In this document: positions 63,282 to 64,000 of the stretch, piece by piece
Layout: every line of letters begins with the position of its first letter
Position numbering within the stretch: the stretch's first letter is position 1
NCBI GenBank assembly: GCA_014584395.1
Contig: JACTMY010000014.1
Location: forward strand, 248,001-312,000
Reading direction: 5' to 3'
Length of the DNA: 64,000 nt
From: Planctomycetota bacterium
GTDB lineage: Bacteria; Planctomycetota; Planctomycetia; Gemmatales; HRBIN36
Position numbers and translations under genes: made by a program
The notes under the pieces: model-generated
What the model saw: only the letters and a program-made list of their open reading frames with translations
The model's database searches: none
What the model was told of the DNA's origin: nothing

Positions 63282-64000
63282 TTAACCGACGCGTTCCACG
63301 AGCATGGCGACGGCATTCCCCCCGCCCAAACAGAGCGAGACGATGCCGCGTTTGGCTTGGCGTTGTTGCATGGCGTATAACAGAGTCACCAAGCCCCTGC
63401 AACCCGAAGCCCCAATCGGATGCCCCAGCGCAATGGCACCGCCATGGACGTTGATCTTGGACTCATCGATCTTCAATTCCTTGTTACACGCCAGCATCTG
63501 CGCGGCAAAGGCTTCGTTCAGTTCATAGAGATCGACGTCGCGGTCCGTCAGATTCGCTTTGCGCAGGACCATCCGCACGGACTCGACCGGAGCGATAAAG
63601 ATGTCCTTGGGATCGACGCCGCTCGTGGCATAACTGAGGATCCGAGCCATGGGTTTCAAATCATGCTCTTCGACGGCTTTATGGCTGGCCACCAGCACGG
63701 CAGCGGCGCCGTCATTGAGCGTCGAAGCATTGCCGGCCGTGACCGAACAGCCGCCCGGAAAGGCGGGCTTCAGTTTGGCCAAGGATTCCGCATTGGTTTC
63801 AGGGCGAGGGCTCTCGTCTCGACTGATAACCTTGGCCTTGGCCCCTGTGCCCACGGTGATCGGCATGACCTCGGCTTGAAAAAGACCTTTCTCCCAGGCC
63901 GCTGCGGCCCGCTGTTGACTTTGCAAGGAGAAGCGATCTTGATCCTCGCGGGAAACGGCACATTGGGCGGCGATATGCTCCGCGGCGCTGCCCATGTGCC
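63282..64000 (-). CDS. thiolase (acetyl-CoA C-acetyltransferase family), 5' end beyond the window
   Basis: About 239 C-terminal residues of a thiolase; the frame is open at the window edge, so the nucleophile-Cys N-terminal half lies outside. Present are M-G-x-x-A-E near the edge, the family loop with N-A-S-T-L-N-D-G-A-A-A, L-N-E-A-F-A-A-Q, the catalytic His in G-G-A-I-A-L-G-H-P-I-G-A-S-G, and the catalytic Cys in L-C-L-G-G-G-N-A. It forms or cleaves beta-ketoacyl-CoA. It precedes the mutase gene by 54 bases on the same strand and is likely in its operon, linking short-chain acyl-CoA supply to the mutase. Confidence 0.93.
   Translation of the reverse strand, partial: HMGSAAEHIAAQCAVSREDQDRFSLQSQQRAAAAWEKGLFQAEVMPITVGTGAKAKVISRDESPRPETNAESLAKLKPAFPGGCSVTAGNASTLNDGAAAVLVASHKAVEEHDLKPMARILSYATSGVDPKDIFIAPVESVRMVLRKANLTDRDVDLYELNEAFAAQMLACNKELKIDESKINVHGGAIALGHPIGASGCRGLVTLLYAMQQRQAKRGIVSLCLGGGNAVAMLVERVG

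Noticed and set aside
1-64000. CRISPR arrays, insertion sequences or prophage
   Set aside because: No spaced direct repeats, transposase or phage structural or integrase genes were seen while reading both strands.

Overview
The window reads as a chromosomal segment of a planctomycete, with GC content a little under 60% by eye. I place it only tentatively near the Gemmatales. The lineage evidence is a DUF1559 prepilin-like protein with a C-terminal F-x-F-A-D-[GS] block, a Hanks kinase fused to a WD40-like propeller, MoxR/DUF58/DUF4129 genes, paired PQQ-like propellers, and widespread TTG/GTG starts. No phage, insertion sequence or CRISPR array was seen.

Layout. 1-4.6 kb is the end of a type VI secretion operon (tssF fragment, tssG, clpV/tssH) closed by a strong terminator. 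4.6-12 kb holds an MFS carrier fused to a degenerate acyltransferase domain, the kinase-propeller gene, and a porin-like gene broken by an in-frame stop and a frameshift. 12-28 kb is housekeeping and envelope: RNase III, a Cys-rich small protein, a SEC-C/TPR protein, a THUMP RNA methyltransferase, MoxR-DUF58 and a DUF4129 protein separated by an opposite-strand DUF1559 gene, NadA, and a large orphan solute-binding lipoprotein-like or periplasmic protein. 26-32.4 kb carries dxs, ispA, xseB, xseA and a GT39-type glycosyltransferase on the minus strand. 32.5-36.5 kb has an M24 peptidase and two divergent PQQ-like propellers.

36.5-51.8 kb is the accessory heart of the window: a minus-strand run of thirteen genes that appears to build a carbamoylated cell-surface glycan. 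It encodes three NodU-type carbamoyltransferases (two of them close paralogues), two SxtJ-related membrane proteins (one shortened), five glycosyltransferases, a Wzy-like polytopic membrane protein, an SGNH hydrolase and a PAP2 phosphatase. A candidate promoter with a perfect 7-bp inverted repeat over its -35 box precedes the first gene.

52-60 kb returns to housekeeping: HtrA protease, STAS protein, MutS, PanB, a lone ABC ATPase, NusA and a tRNA with a CAU anticodon. 60-64 kb is a coenzyme-B12 acyl-CoA mutase operon (thiolase, mutase large subunit, B12-binding subunit, MeaB-type GTPase). The mutase carries Phe and Gln at the two positions that are Tyr and Arg in methylmalonyl-CoA mutase, so isobutyryl-CoA/butyryl-CoA interconversion is a better guess than methylmalonyl-CoA chemistry.
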